Of a stretch of 64,000 nt of DNA, positions 26,365 to 35,730 are shown one piece after another. Where the stretch lies: the NCBI GenBank assembly GCA_905479745.1, contig CAJQNO010000039.1, positions 1 through 64,000 on the forward strand. The letters run 5' to 3'. Each line of letters starts with the position of its first letter. The stretch's first letter is position 1. The translations under genes and the position numbers were made by a program. The notes below the pieces were generated by a model. The model did not search any database, was not told where the DNA came from, and worked only from the letters and a program-made list of their open reading frames with translations. The DNA comes from an uncultured Flavobacteriaceae bacterium (GTDB lineage: Bacteria; Bacteroidota; Bacteroidia; Flavobacteriales; Flavobacteriaceae).

Positions 26365-27384
26365 ATGCTAAAACCTAGAACACAACAGCTGTACGAGCAT
26401 GAGGAATATGTCAGAGATGTAGTTCAATTTTTTTTATCGAAGGAAATCGATCCAGCACTATTTACCGAAATTGTTAAAGTGTTGTCTAAGCTTCATGCAA
26501 AGGAAGATAAGCTAGGACGAATTAAGACGGGGATGTTTTCACTAGAAGATTTTAGAAATTTCATGATGATTTCGGGGAGATCGAATCGAAATCTTCCGAC
26601 AATAGACCAGTTGGTAGTAGACCAAATGGAAGAAGTCAATTATATCTATTCCCTAGGTCAGTTGGTGAGCGGACCAAAGTCTTACACTGCTCAAAAACAT
26701 GTTCGCGACCTATACAAGCAAGACGTTCTATATAATCAACTCTTTGGCATAGAGTACATCATTGATAAGTATAGAAGATCTGTATTTAAAATTGAAAACA
26801 TGGCCTCGAATGGTGTTAGGGACATAGGCACAGGCTTTTTAGTTAAACTTTTAGACGGTTGCTATGTAATAACAAATGAACATGTCTTAGACCAAGCTGT
26901 CAGGTTACGCCTTCTCGATGTTGATGAAAACGAGTTTGAGTTTGATGTTGTTCATATGGACAAAGAGAAAGACATCGCATACTTGAAAATTAAGTCAGAC
27001 TTAAACGGTATTGTTCCACTCCACTTTACAAAGGAACAAAGGGTGCTATCGGAAATAATTACCATCGGATACCCATCCATTCCGATGACCAAGGAAGCAT
27101 ATCAGGTATATCACAGGGGAGAGATAAATTCGTTCGTTGAAGACTACAGGGGGAATCAAATCTTTTTAATCTCCGCAAAATCTTCATCTGGTAATAGTGG
27201 GAGTCCGGTCCTTAACTTACATGGTCATGTTGTAGGAATGGTTGTAAAAGAACTTTACGATCCAGATCAACTCATGACCAAAGGGAAACTACCATATTAT
27301 GCGGCTATACCCTCGCAGACAATCATTTCAGAGCATTTTCGATATGCTCGAATGCAATGGCATAAAAAGTCAAACGATAAATAA
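26365..27384 (+). CDS. Trypsin-like serine protease (S1 fold) with helical N-terminus
   Basis: In this 339-aa protein, residues 1-145 are helical and charged and there is no signal peptide, so it should be cytoplasmic. The protease domain follows with the full triad: His173 in VITNEHVLD, Asp203 in KEKDIAYLKI and Ser278 in SSGNSGSPVLNLHGHVVGMV. There is no PDZ domain, unlike DegP/HtrA. Cytoplasmic trypsin-like proteases with a sensor-like N-terminus occur in defence islands. It begins 38 bp after the recombinase stop, so co-transcription is possible. Confidence 0.8.
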   Translation: MLKPRTQQLYEHEEYVRDVVQFFLSKEIDPALFTEIVKVLSKLHAKEDKLGRIKTGMFSLEDFRNFMMISGRSNRNLPTIDQLVVDQMEEVNYIYSLGQLVSGPKSYTAQKHVRDLYKQDVLYNQLFGIEYIIDKYRRSVFKIENMASNGVRDIGTGFLVKLLDGCYVITNEHVLDQAVRLRLLDVDENEFEFDVVHMDKEKDIAYLKIKSDLNGIVPLHFTKEQRVLSEIITIGYPSIPMTKEAYQVYHRGEINSFVEDYRGNQIFLISAKSSSGNSGSPVLNLHGHVVGMVVKELYDPDQLMTKGKLPYYAAIPSQTIISEHFRYARMQWHKKSNDK

Positions 27385-27544
27385 CACAATCAAAGAGAGT
27401 TAACAGATATTCCCTAACTCCGATTTCTAATGTCGTTTTCATTATAACACAGTGCTATCGATTGGTGGGTCCAATAAAGGTTGAGTTTTTTGTAACAGGT
27501 GTTAAACTCAAGATCGTCTGCCAAGCATACAGGGTAGACAGATT

Positions 27545-27618
27545 GCGCGTGTAGCTCAGGTGGTTAGAGCGCTGCACTGATAATGCAGAGGTCCCAAGTT
27601 CAAGTCTTGGCATGCGCA
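27545..27618 (+). tRNA. tRNA-Ile(GAT) within the element
   Basis: The cloverleaf is intact: acceptor GCGCGTG/CATGCGC (one G-T), D-arm GCTCAGGTGGTTAGAGC, anticodon arm CTGCACTGATAATGCAG with anticodon GAT, and T-arm CCAAGTTCAAGTCTTGG. A tRNA gene inside mobile DNA between two recombinases may be cargo or an old integration site. The rest of the 27385-27995 gap holds no gene that I can support. Confidence 0.85.
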
Positions 27619-27995
27619 CCTTGTGATGCTACAATGAAGTGTGTCGATAGACTTAACAGAGAATATTAATCATTGAAGTATCACTCAAAATCTTCGTCAT
27701 ATTACATAAAATCTTGAAAAAGATGTGGTCCTAAGTATTGGGTACAACATTACTATAGTTTTCCGAGAATCGTCAAGAAATATAAGGCCCAAATCAAAAA
27801 GAAGGCCCAAAAAGCATAGGGCACGTACCTGATAAGTAAGTAATCGCTGGCAGTTATGACCCCGAGGCGTTAAAAGCTTACTGCGAAAGAGGAATAGCGA
27901 AAACAAATCTGAGATTTGAGGTTTTCCGATCTGCATCTAAAAAGTGTGGGGTCGTCGAAGATGGTAATGAGTGGTGCGATGATGGGAACAGCAAT

Positions 27996-28967
27996 ATGCA
28001 AATCACATTTTTACTAGACGAGTTTTGCCGGTACTCCACCCATATTCGAGGGTTATCACCGGCATCGGTGAAGCGGTACCGAACCCAAGTATTGACCTTT
28101 GCCAAGCGAATGACATTGGAGCGGATAACGGAAGTTAACCGCGATAGAGTTTTATCATTCTTCATTCACGGCCGGGCTGACTTTCACTGGAAGCCATCCA
28201 CCTTCCACAGCTACTACATGAGTCTCAAGGTCTTCTTTCGCTGGTGTGTGGTGCACGGTCATATGACGGAAAACTTTACTGACGGGATTGAACGTCCACG
28301 GCTGAACAGGCCACTACCCAAATCGCTCTCCAAGGAAGAGGCAAATCGTTTGCTGGAGGTGGTGTACAACTTTCCGTATGAAAATGACTTTCTGCGTTTT
28401 CGAAACCACGCGATCTTTGCCATGTTTATGTATGCAGGCCTGAGAAAGAGCGAGCTATTGAAACTTCGAATGCAGGATGTGGATGTGAAGAACATGACCA
28501 TCTTTGTGCGATATGGAAAGGGGGCTAAGGATCGGGTTGTCCCGATGACCCACACACTTGCCACTATTTTGAAGTACTATCTGGAACAACGAAAAAAATG
28601 GTTGAAGACCTGTCCTGAGTTTTTTACCTCTTCCAAATTAAATCAGAGATATACCGATTCAGGCCTCAAGCGCCTCAAGAGAAAGATTACCCAGGCATCA
28701 CAGATCAAATTCACCATTCATGGGCTTAGGCACACCTTTGCTACGCTCATGGCAGAAGGGGGATGCGATCCATTTAGTTTAAAGGATATGATGGGACACG
28801 CTGACATAAAAACCACCATGCTCTATGTTTCTATGTCAGCCCTGCACATGCGAAGTCAGGTATCCAAACACCCAATGGAATCCCAAGAAACTTCCGTGAA
28901 ACCAGCTGTACTGGACCGGCATCTTGAACTTCATGCTATGGGTAAAACTAAAAGCCAGAGGTTTTAG
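27996..28967 (+). CDS. Tyrosine recombinase, XerC/D-like
   Basis: This 323-aa recombinase is as long as the one at 25355 but clearly different in sequence. It has a core-binding domain (residues 1-90) and a catalytic domain with Arg in YAGLRKSELLKLRMQDVD, Lys in GKGAKDRVVPM, HxxR in FTIHGLRHTFAT, His in MMGHADIKTTM and Tyr in LYVSMS. Its 3' end overlaps the convergent CD-NTase stop by 4 bp. Together with the other recombinase it brackets the protease and tRNA-Ile. Confidence 0.85.
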   Translation: MQITFLLDEFCRYSTHIRGLSPASVKRYRTQVLTFAKRMTLERITEVNRDRVLSFFIHGRADFHWKPSTFHSYYMSLKVFFRWCVVHGHMTENFTDGIERPRLNRPLPKSLSKEEANRLLEVVYNFPYENDFLRFRNHAIFAMFMYAGLRKSELLKLRMQDVDVKNMTIFVRYGKGAKDRVVPMTHTLATILKYYLEQRKKWLKTCPEFFTSSKLNQRYTDSGLKRLKRKITQASQIKFTIHGLRHTFATLMAEGGCDPFSLKDMMGHADIKTTMLYVSMSALHMRSQVSKHPMESQETSVKPAVLDRHLELHAMGKTKSQRF

Positions 28968-30505
28968 TTCAGAATTCCGGAAATTGGAACGTCCATCCTG
29001 GCACGAGCGACGCAGACATCATTTTTAACGATATAGCATTCCACGAAGTGAGGACCGTAGAAGCTAGAACGTTCAACTTTAGTTTCATTTCCTGCGTCCG
29101 GTACAATTTGTCCGCGAACGCCATGAAGCTTGGCCTTTACACCCCTGTTTCTAACTTTCCAGAAAACCTTGTAAGGACCGGGTACGTCATTTCTTTCGAT
29201 ATAAAAGGTAAGGCTGTGGTTTCTTCTTAAAATGTATACCTCCTTCAATAGATCTCTGAGTAGCCTTTCTCGAAATCCGTCCTGCTGAACACGACAGTTT
29301 ATCTTTAGTTTATATTGAATATTGACTGGGAATCGTTCCTCAATGAATTCTTCATGCGGGCTATAATCTATAGCCTGTGGGTTTCGGACAACCGGAATGC
29401 CCGATATCGCTACGGGAAGTAGCGTTGCTTGTTGGAATCCTTTGTTAACCACGGATTCTCCCAGTGACTTCTGAAGGTTTCCTTTGAGTTCCTGATAGCT
29501 GCTAATATCTAGCAAGGTTTCAAAATCCATGCGAGCACGCTCGAGCCATGAGTAGAAGTTCGCTCGGCGCTTCGGATACTGAATCCATTTATCGGCAAAG
29601 TTCTCCCTTGGATCAACGGGGTTCACAACTTCATCATTACCCTCGGTGTCCTGTGTAATATACGTGTCCATATCTCGAAGGATACTGAGCAAGGCATCGT
29701 ACACATTGCCCTGATTCCCATATGCCCTGGCGCTCAAAGTAGTAATGATAATCGAAATTGGTTTGTCTTCGTCTTTCCCGAAAAGTAGGTCACGATGCCG
29801 TTTTAAGATTTGAATGGCCCGCTGAAGAGGGGTCTTCACTTTGTGTTGTGGCACCTCGTCTATACTCACGCCTTTGAGCCCAGCGTAGGTTCGAAGACTA
29901 TCGGTTAAGACGAATTTCATTTGATCTTTAAACCACTCGGCATACGCAATTGGGTTGCTTTTAGGCCAGTCTCTGGAATAGTTGTAGTAGTCTTTTCTTT
30001 TATTGTCGGTAATACTGATAGCAGTATCAGAGAAACTTCGATAACTCTCTAGCCCTCTCAGGTATGATATGGAGTCCGTGTCTGGGATAGCCGGTAGGAT
30101 ATCCAGGTGAAATTTGGTTTCTTCAGCATACTTCAAGGTCCAACTACGGCGGTTCTCAGGTTGTAATTTGTCACGATACATAGGCTCTTTTAGCCGCTCT
30201 CCTATAAGATTTTTAAGACCATATTGGGTAAACTCATTATGTGAGGCGGAGAGTTGACAAACCAGATCAATATCGTATTCATCATCTTCTAACAGGGGTC
30301 GCACAACCGTTCCTAAGCGAAAAGAACCTTGAGGGTACATATCGGGAGAAAAGGGTGCTATTCTCGGACAATTGGCGAGGAAATTTGCAACTGCCTTATA
30401 GTGTTTTTCCGCTTCTTCATATTGCTTGTCCGTGATATCAAGTGCTTCGGCGACTTTCTTTAGAATTTCACTCAGCTTGGTTTTGTTAATGGTTTGAATA
30501 TTCAT
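28964..30505 (-). CDS. cdnD: CBASS CD-NTase (cyclic oligonucleotide synthase) with AGS-C sensor
   Basis: This 513-aa protein has a SMODS-type nucleotidyltransferase with PQGSFRLGTVV (Gly60-Ser61), the metal-binding pair Asp78 and Asp80 in EYDIDLV, and third acid Asp135 in KFHLDILPA. The C-terminal 130 residues have the AGS-C pattern (FYIERNDVPGPYKVFWKVRN, then HFVECYIVKNDVCVARARMD). CD-NTases make cyclic di- or trinucleotides on phage infection. It lies directly downstream (5 bp) of a HNH-SAVED effector gene, forming a two-gene CBASS operon. The symbol gives the probable group; the exact clade cannot be told by eye. Confidence 0.88.
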   Translation of the reverse strand: MNIQTINKTKLSEILKKVAEALDITDKQYEEAEKHYKAVANFLANCPRIAPFSPDMYPQGSFRLGTVVRPLLEDDEYDIDLVCQLSASHNEFTQYGLKNLIGERLKEPMYRDKLQPENRRSWTLKYAEETKFHLDILPAIPDTDSISYLRGLESYRSFSDTAISITDNKRKDYYNYSRDWPKSNPIAYAEWFKDQMKFVLTDSLRTYAGLKGVSIDEVPQHKVKTPLQRAIQILKRHRDLLFGKDEDKPISIIITTLSARAYGNQGNVYDALLSILRDMDTYITQDTEGNDEVVNPVDPRENFADKWIQYPKRRANFYSWLERARMDFETLLDISSYQELKGNLQKSLGESVVNKGFQQATLLPVAISGIPVVRNPQAIDYSPHEEFIEERFPVNIQYKLKINCRVQQDGFRERLLRDLLKEVYILRRNHSLTFYIERNDVPGPYKVFWKVRNRGVKAKLHGVRGQIVPDAGNETKVERSSFYGPHFVECYIVKNDVCVARARMDVPISGILN

Positions 30506-30510
30506 ACTTC

Positions 30511-31647
30511 TTATCTTTTATTTCCAATTTCAATTGTTCTAATAAATCCACCGCGTGTCCTATTTTGATCATAGATCACCAGTGGCAGATCAGACTTCGG
30601 ATACCATACCCGGCCAAATTCAATAGCCGTGCTAGGCAGCATTGTGGGGAATACGTTGATCACAGCCTCTTCACCGTGAGCAGATTTAATCTCGTTAAGG
30701 ACCTTTCTGCATATTGTGCGAAACTGCGAGAGATGATTTCGGAATTTTAGAAAATCATTGTTGGGATTGTCAATAGTGACTTTCCAAATAGAGCACTCAT
30801 GGCCCAAGGCTTTGTGGATACGTTCATCATTGATTGTCGCGCTTAATGAGAATACCAGAGCTATGTTGCTCTTTAGTTGACTCGGTTTTTCCAATTTGAA
30901 GAAGTCCATTGGTCCGTCACCGGTTGGCCATTTCCATGTTTTGGGCTCCTTTTGATTATTGAAAACTTCTACTTTGGCAAGGTCATATAGTAGTGTTCCA
31001 AATCTTATTAATAGGGGTTGGGGTGCTAGGCCAAACACACAAAAGTTCTGTAACGGGTGGGATTCCTTCAGCGGTGTTATCTTTTGATGGAATTTCTCAA
31101 TAAGTTGTCGATCTTCAAAGGCCCAATACTCGTCCTGATGATCGTGGAATGAGCTATTTCCTAGGCCCAGTTCCAAAGGGCCAACAGTCGATGGATAAAA
31201 CTCGGGTAACATGGCTTCTTGCGCTATTTTAGGCCGTAGTGGTGAATCGTGGTTTCCGATGTTCGCACCATAGAGTATCACATGTGCTTCATACTCCCTG
31301 TTTATTCCTGTTACTCGCTCAACCCTATCCTCATGATCCTTTTTCATTCTTTGAAGAACTTCTACTGTGTGTCGCTCAACCTCCGCCTTATCAATTAAAC
31401 GATGGCACTGATCGCATAACAGCATAAGGTTACTAATATCATCTTTGAGTTTGTCTGAAAGTACTTCGTCGCCTCTCGGGCCATTCGGACTGACTGCCAC
31501 AATATGTGCTATGTAGGCAGTGTTAAATTCAGCTTTGGTTACTGAATTTAGGTCGATCCTTCGATTACATCCGGCATACTGACATCTTCCAGCAGCCTTT
31601 CCCCACAGCAGATATTTTGTTTGATCTTTTATATACGTAACGGACAT
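30511..31647 (-). CDS. cap5: HNH-SAVED CBASS effector (Cap5-like)
   Basis: In this 378-aa protein, residues 15-110 are an HNH endonuclease with zinc-type cysteines (C22, C27, C78, C81), His48 in YIAHIVAVSP and Asn73 in ISNLMLLCDQCHRLID. Residues 150-375 fit a SAVED domain, which binds the cyclic nucleotide and drives oligomerisation (SNIALVFSLSATIN and the C-terminal strands). On activation it would degrade DNA non-specifically. It is the first gene of the operon, before the synthase. I see no ubiquitin-like Cap2/Cap3 genes. Confidence 0.88.
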   Translation of the reverse strand: MSVTYIKDQTKYLLWGKAAGRCQYAGCNRRIDLNSVTKAEFNTAYIAHIVAVSPNGPRGDEVLSDKLKDDISNLMLLCDQCHRLIDKAEVERHTVEVLQRMKKDHEDRVERVTGINREYEAHVILYGANIGNHDSPLRPKIAQEAMLPEFYPSTVGPLELGLGNSSFHDHQDEYWAFEDRQLIEKFHQKITPLKESHPLQNFCVFGLAPQPLLIRFGTLLYDLAKVEVFNNQKEPKTWKWPTGDGPMDFFKLEKPSQLKSNIALVFSLSATINDERIHKALGHECSIWKVTIDNPNNDFLKFRNHLSQFRTICRKVLNEIKSAHGEEAVINVFPTMLPSTAIEFGRVWYPKSDLPLVIYDQNRTRGGFIRTIEIGNKR

Positions 31648-31731
31648 AATTGAAATTTGCGAAATATGAGCAAATATGTATCCAGTATCTGTTTTGTTTA
31701 TAACATTGATGAATTGTTAGTAATCAACGCA

Positions 31732-31812
31732 TATGGCATGACGTATTGGCAGAATTATCGTTAAAAATTTGAGGGATTCCACAATTTCTGCGTCCAATAC
31801 TGACAAGTCATA
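31732..31812. other. Imperfect inverted repeat, about 23-bp arms
   Basis: TATGGCATGACGTATTGG (from 31732) pairs imperfectly with CCAATACTGACAAGTCATA (ending 31812), with GCAGAA/TTCTGC inside. It lies in the 245 bp between the divergent Cap5 and ATPase genes, so it may be an operator or a remnant end of a mobile unit. Confidence 0.4.
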
Positions 31813-31892
31813 CTGGATTAGCTCTATTCATAGTATATCAAATCCCTACCTGAACTCTATCCTTCAAGACGATTGGAATTTATTCTAAAGAG

Positions 31893-33101
31893 GTGCACAG
31901 AAAGAAGGATAAAAATATTACCTACTTCGCTAGAACTAATTTCAGGAACCGAAACCAGCTCTTTGGAATACGAAATGACAATGGCGACCGTGACTTCCAT
32001 GTAGCCTTGTTTGGAAAGACGAATACGGGTAAGACAACGACCATGGAGACCTTCATTCGCACTGACATGGATCGAGGGGCAGGAATGACGATTTTTGACG
32101 TACACGGCGATCTGATAAAAAGTGTATTTGCCAATGTGCCAGAACACCGAATAAATGACCTGGTATACCTCGATATCCCTAATGCCAATAACACAATCGG
32201 CTATAATCCGCTTCGCAAGGTCTCCTACGAAAAGCGTGGCCTTGTGGCCACCTCAATTCTCGAAATCTTCGAACGGCTGAATGATAGTAAGTCGTGGGGT
32301 CCCAAGCTATCTCATATACTGTTGAACTGTCTCCTCTTGCTATTAGATCAAAAAGAGCAAACGACACTACGCGATGTATTACGATTGTTCCGGGAAAAGG
32401 AATTTCGCAGGAGGTGTATCAAACAGGTGGTAAGCGACGATGTCCGAGAATTCTGGGAAAAGGAGTTTCCCAACTACTCGCCAAAGTTTGATCTGATACC
32501 TGTTTACAATAAACTTCAAGGCTTCCTCTCACTTCCGGCACTTAGAAGAGTGTTGGTGGATAATGCGCAGAACAATATTTCGCTTCGAGAAATTCAGGAC
32601 CACCAGAAGATTTTACTGGTCAATTTGAGTAAAGGTGAGCTTGGTATTGCTGGAACCAGATTAATCGGCTCACTGCTGTTGACGTCCATAATGTCAGCCG
32701 CCTTTAGTCGTATCGATACACCAATTGAAAAACGGAAGAAACACTTCGTGTATCTGGATGAGGCACACAACTTTGCAAACAACCTATCGCTGGCAAGTAT
32801 GCTAGAGGAGCTCAGAAAAATGGGACTTTCTTTGTTTTTGAGTTTACAGTATGTCAACCAGGTGGACCCACAGGTGAGGGATGCTATTTTTGGAAATGTG
32901 GGGACCATAATCTCGTTCAGGGTTTCCCATGATTCGGCCCGATTTTTACATTCTGAGTTACACAAAGAACACAACAATCTAGAACCGGGAGACTATGTTC
33001 TTTTACCGCGCTTCCATATTTATCTGCGTCTCATGATCGATGGAACTCCAAGTCGAGTCTTCTCCGCCGTTACACTTCGTTACGAAGACCTGCCGCCGTA
33101 A
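31893..33101 (+). CDS. DUF87/TraG-like conjugation ATPase
   Basis: This 402-aa protein starts at GTG 31893, as no ATG fits. Walker A is LFGKTNTGKTTTMETF (residues 39-54), followed by MTIFDVHGDLI. Walker B is HFVYLDEAHNFANN (about residue 285), followed by the sensor-like GLSLFLSLQYVNQVD. It resembles soluble type IV secretion/HerA-related ATPases that move DNA. It is unlike the coupling protein at 18258, so the element has two such motors. It may be from a second, decayed transfer module. It is followed 62 bp later by a radC-like gene. Confidence 0.75.
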   Translation: MHRKKDKNITYFARTNFRNRNQLFGIRNDNGDRDFHVALFGKTNTGKTTTMETFIRTDMDRGAGMTIFDVHGDLIKSVFANVPEHRINDLVYLDIPNANNTIGYNPLRKVSYEKRGLVATSILEIFERLNDSKSWGPKLSHILLNCLLLLLDQKEQTTLRDVLRLFREKEFRRRCIKQVVSDDVREFWEKEFPNYSPKFDLIPVYNKLQGFLSLPALRRVLVDNAQNNISLREIQDHQKILLVNLSKGELGIAGTRLIGSLLLTSIMSAAFSRIDTPIEKRKKHFVYLDEAHNFANNLSLASMLEELRKMGLSLFLSLQYVNQVDPQVRDAIFGNVGTIISFRVSHDSARFLHSELHKEHNNLEPGDYVLLPRFHIYLRLMIDGTPSRVFSAVTLRYEDLPP

Positions 33102-33163
33102 GGACTCTATACTTCATTTTCCCATTGAATGATACTATGGGAGAACTTAAAAATTAAATAGAT

Positions 33164-33628
33164 ATGAAAAGTAAATTAGTCCCGGACGAAAAATGTATGC
33201 ACGAAGTGGGAATCGTGTATAAACGACCGCTTTTAAAAGATACACCGAAAATAACGAATTCACAGGATGTTGATACCCTGATGAGAAAGATCATGGATTT
33301 GGACACTATGGATCACTGCGAGAGCTGCTGGGTATTACTAATGAGTAATAGCAACCATGTCCTCGCGGCATCTAACTTAGGTGCGGGCGGTATCAAAGGT
33401 GTTGTGGTACCAGTACAAACGGTATTCCAGCTAGCAATTATAGCACATGCCAGTAGTATCATACTGGTCCATAATCATCCTAGTGGTTCTTTGAAACCTT
33501 CAGAAAGTGATCTGAAGCTAACAAGCAATGTAAAACAAGCAGCCGAGTTTATGTCAATCACGCTTCTAGATCATCTAATTATTACCAGCGAAGGATACTT
33601 GAGTTTAGCAGATGAAGGTTTGTTATAA
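33164..33628 (+). CDS. RadC-like JAB/MPN-domain protein
   Basis: This 154-aa protein is a bare JAB domain with the metal-binding motif HNHPSGSLKPSESDLKLT (HxH...D) and an upstream Glu-like position. It lacks the N-terminal helix-hairpin-helix of chromosomal RadC. Short RadC-like proteins are frequent passengers of plasmids and integrative elements; their reaction is not settled. A strong terminator follows it. Confidence 0.85.
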   Translation: MKSKLVPDEKCMHEVGIVYKRPLLKDTPKITNSQDVDTLMRKIMDLDTMDHCESCWVLLMSNSNHVLAASNLGAGGIKGVVVPVQTVFQLAIIAHASSIILVHNHPSGSLKPSESDLKLTSNVKQAAEFMSITLLDHLIITSEGYLSLADEGLL

Positions 33629-33631
33629 TAG

Positions 33632-33657
33632 AAACAGCATCGTACAGGTGCTGTTTT
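33632..33657 (+). terminator. Terminator after radC-like gene
   Basis: AAACAGCA and TGCTGTTT form an 8-bp stem with a 9-nt loop and a T-rich end. Confidence 0.7.
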
Positions 33658-33820
33658 CAATAGGTAAGGTGTATCGCATCCTTCTGTGTAAATTTAAATT
33701 TACCTTATACACCTGATAGCGAACTATTCGCTATTTACTGTAGGTGACATGATTAGATGGTATCGAAAGATGATGGCCGCAATTGAGAACTAGATGGCAT
33801 TGTTAAAACCAAAAAGTATT

Positions 33821-34957
33821 TTACCCAATCAAACTACTCAACTTAAACATTGGCATATACATTGCCACTAAAATCACTCCTACTATAATCCCAACTACTA
33901 GGGTCAACAGAAAATTGAAAACGTTTGTAATTATCTGACCTTTATACTTTAACTCGGATGAGTACTGATCATACAATTTTTGAAATATAAATTCGGTTTG
34001 GTTGGTTTCTTCTGCCACCTTGAGGAGAGCAATCATTTTCTTGTCAAATAATGAATGCTTTGCGAATACATCATTTAGTTTCTCACCCTGGATAATGTCA
34101 TGTTCGATCACTTTGAGGGAGCTTTCCAGGGGGTAGAAATGAATCATTTCTCGAGTTAGCCCAATACCATTTACAACAGGAATCCTGGCATTAGTAAGTA
34201 GTGCCATAGCCTGGGTAAATTGAATGAGATATACTTTCTTCAGATATTGTCCAAGTACCGGTATTTTCAGTTGAATCTTACCAATTATCCTATGATACCA
34301 ATTTGTTTTTGAGAGCCACTTAAAGCCCGCAATCATTAATAATAAAATCATTAGAATGACTAAGCCATTTCCGTCTGCTAATTTGGATAGCTTAACAATC
34401 TGCCTGGTTAACCAAGGTAATTCAATGCGATTTTGTTTGAAAATATCTTCAAACATCGGAACGACATATCGAAGCATAAAGAATACCACAAGAATCGCGG
34501 TGAATAGTACTATAATGGGGTAGGACAGAGAGGATATTAACTGTCGTTTCAACTCATTTTTTCGTGCAAAGAACTCTCGAAGATCTTCGGTGATTTTTGC
34601 AAGTTGTCCCGTTCGTTCTCCGATTTTAATTGCCTGATATTCGTATGAAGTGAAGTGATCGTTGCTCTTAAGAGCTTCAAATAGAGACTTTCCATCAACA
34701 ATGTCATGGGCAATACGCTCGACCAATTTCTGGTCTTTTTTCTTTTTCTGCATACCCGATATTAAATCCAGGGCTGTTTTTAAGTTCACTCCTGAATGTA
34801 AAAGGATACTCAATTCACCATAAAACTCTTCTTTGGACTTATTCGAGAACCTGGAACCGAATAGATTGATCTCCCGGTTAAATATAGAATCACCGTTGCT
34901 TTTTGACTTGACGGTCGTTGTGCCAGAGGTATTAGAAATTTTTAGTCCCATTTTCAA
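33821..34957 (-). CDS. gspF: Type II secretion inner-membrane platform protein, GspF-like
   Basis: This 378-aa protein has two T2SSF domains: the first with LSILLHSGVNLKTALDLISG, the second with FTQAMALLTNARIPVVNGIG. Three hydrophobic segments are seen (ISSLSYPIIVLFTAILVVFF, ILMILLLMIAGF, LLTLVVGIIVGVILVAMY). It assembles pseudopilins using energy from the GspE ATPase. It is last in the minus-strand operon and overlaps the pseudopilin gene before it by 26 bp. MGLKIS at 34951 is an alternative start. Confidence 0.92.
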   Translation of the reverse strand: MKMGLKISNTSGTTTVKSKSNGDSIFNREINLFGSRFSNKSKEEFYGELSILLHSGVNLKTALDLISGMQKKKKDQKLVERIAHDIVDGKSLFEALKSNDHFTSYEYQAIKIGERTGQLAKITEDLREFFARKNELKRQLISSLSYPIIVLFTAILVVFFMLRYVVPMFEDIFKQNRIELPWLTRQIVKLSKLADGNGLVILMILLLMIAGFKWLSKTNWYHRIIGKIQLKIPVLGQYLKKVYLIQFTQAMALLTNARIPVVNGIGLTREMIHFYPLESSLKVIEHDIIQGEKLNDVFAKHSLFDKKMIALLKVAEETNQTEFIFQKLYDQYSSELKYKGQIITNVFNFLLTLVVGIIVGVILVAMYMPMFKLSSLIG

Positions 34958-35423
34958 TATTTATGAGCATGGCCGCATCATTCTTCTTGCTTAGAAAGGT
35001 GTATTTGTTATCCTGCCGCTCTCCGTAAACAATCTTGATGGCGTCGAAGTAACCATCAGCAATCAGCTCTCCGTTAAGATAGTAAAAGACAGTATAGTTA
35101 CTATTGAAGACGGTATCTTGACCTCTTAATATAATATTCCCATCCAAATAATATAATATCGAATCCATGGCTGTTTTAAAGGATGCTTCATTCGATGCTT
35201 GATTAATTATTGTATTTCTATATCGCTCGAGGTCTACTGCTAATTGTTGCTCTAAAAGTTGGATACTCGTGTTATTAGAGTAGTTAGTTTGAATAAGTTG
35301 GATGTTTCGCCCAAACAAGCTAATTACAGAATACGCGAGACCAACTACTATGGTTGCAATGGCCAATCCCACTAGCACCTCATAAAGGGTGAACGCTTGT
35401 ATTTTCTTAATTTTCCAGATCAA
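34932..35423 (-). CDS. Minor pseudopilin (GspJ/PilW-like)
   Basis: This 163-aa protein has a short basic leader ending QA before FTLYEVLVGLAIATIVVGLA. This is a type III prepilin signal with Glu at +5, but Ala rather than Gly before the cleavage site. The mature part has one hydrophobic helix and a small soluble domain. It overlaps genes on both sides (17 bp upstream, 26 bp downstream). The J/W label comes from gene order only. Confidence 0.82.
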   Translation of the reverse strand: MIWKIKKIQAFTLYEVLVGLAIATIVVGLAYSVISLFGRNIQLIQTNYSNNTSIQLLEQQLAVDLERYRNTIINQASNEASFKTAMDSILYYLDGNIILRGQDTVFNSNYTVFYYLNGELIADGYFDAIKIVYGERQDNKYTFLSKKNDAAMLINIENGTKNF

Positions 35424-35730
35424 GGATTAGGTTTACTTCCGATTTTGAGTTTTTACTTATGGCTTCAAATTTCAGATCGCCATTAACGCGTTGAATTTGC
35501 ACATCCCATAAGGTTGTTTCCTCGTAAAAAGGAATGGAAATCTTGTTGTGTTTAGCTAAATAGACAAGCTCGTTGACACGATTGTTAAATTTGAAATCAT
35601 CATTATTTACTGTACCAGCAAAGACGTTATTCAGAGAGAGACTGGCAATAACAAAGACGATGAGTATGATCGCCGAGGCAACCAACGATTCAACTAGTGT
35701 GGCAGCTTTAAGTTTTTTTAGTACAACCAT
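35407..35730 (-). CDS. Minor pseudopilin (GspI-like)
   Basis: This 107-aa protein starts at ATG 35730 (MVVLKKLKAATLVESLVASA), so that the prepilin leader is of normal length; the longer frame adds unlikely residues. The signal is KAATLVES, again with Ala at -1 and Glu at +5, then IILIVFVIASLSLNN. It overlaps the upstream gene by 13 bp. A GspI-like place is inferred from order and small size. Confidence 0.8.
   Translation of the reverse strand: MVVLKKLKAATLVESLVASAIILIVFVIASLSLNNVFAGTVNNDDFKFNNRVNELVYLAKHNKISIPFYEETTLWDVQIQRVNGDLKFEAISKNSKSEVNLILDLEN

Noticed and set aside
25355-28967. Insertion sequence with transposase
   Set aside because: The enzymes are Xer-like tyrosine recombinases; no DDE transposase or terminal inverted repeats were found.
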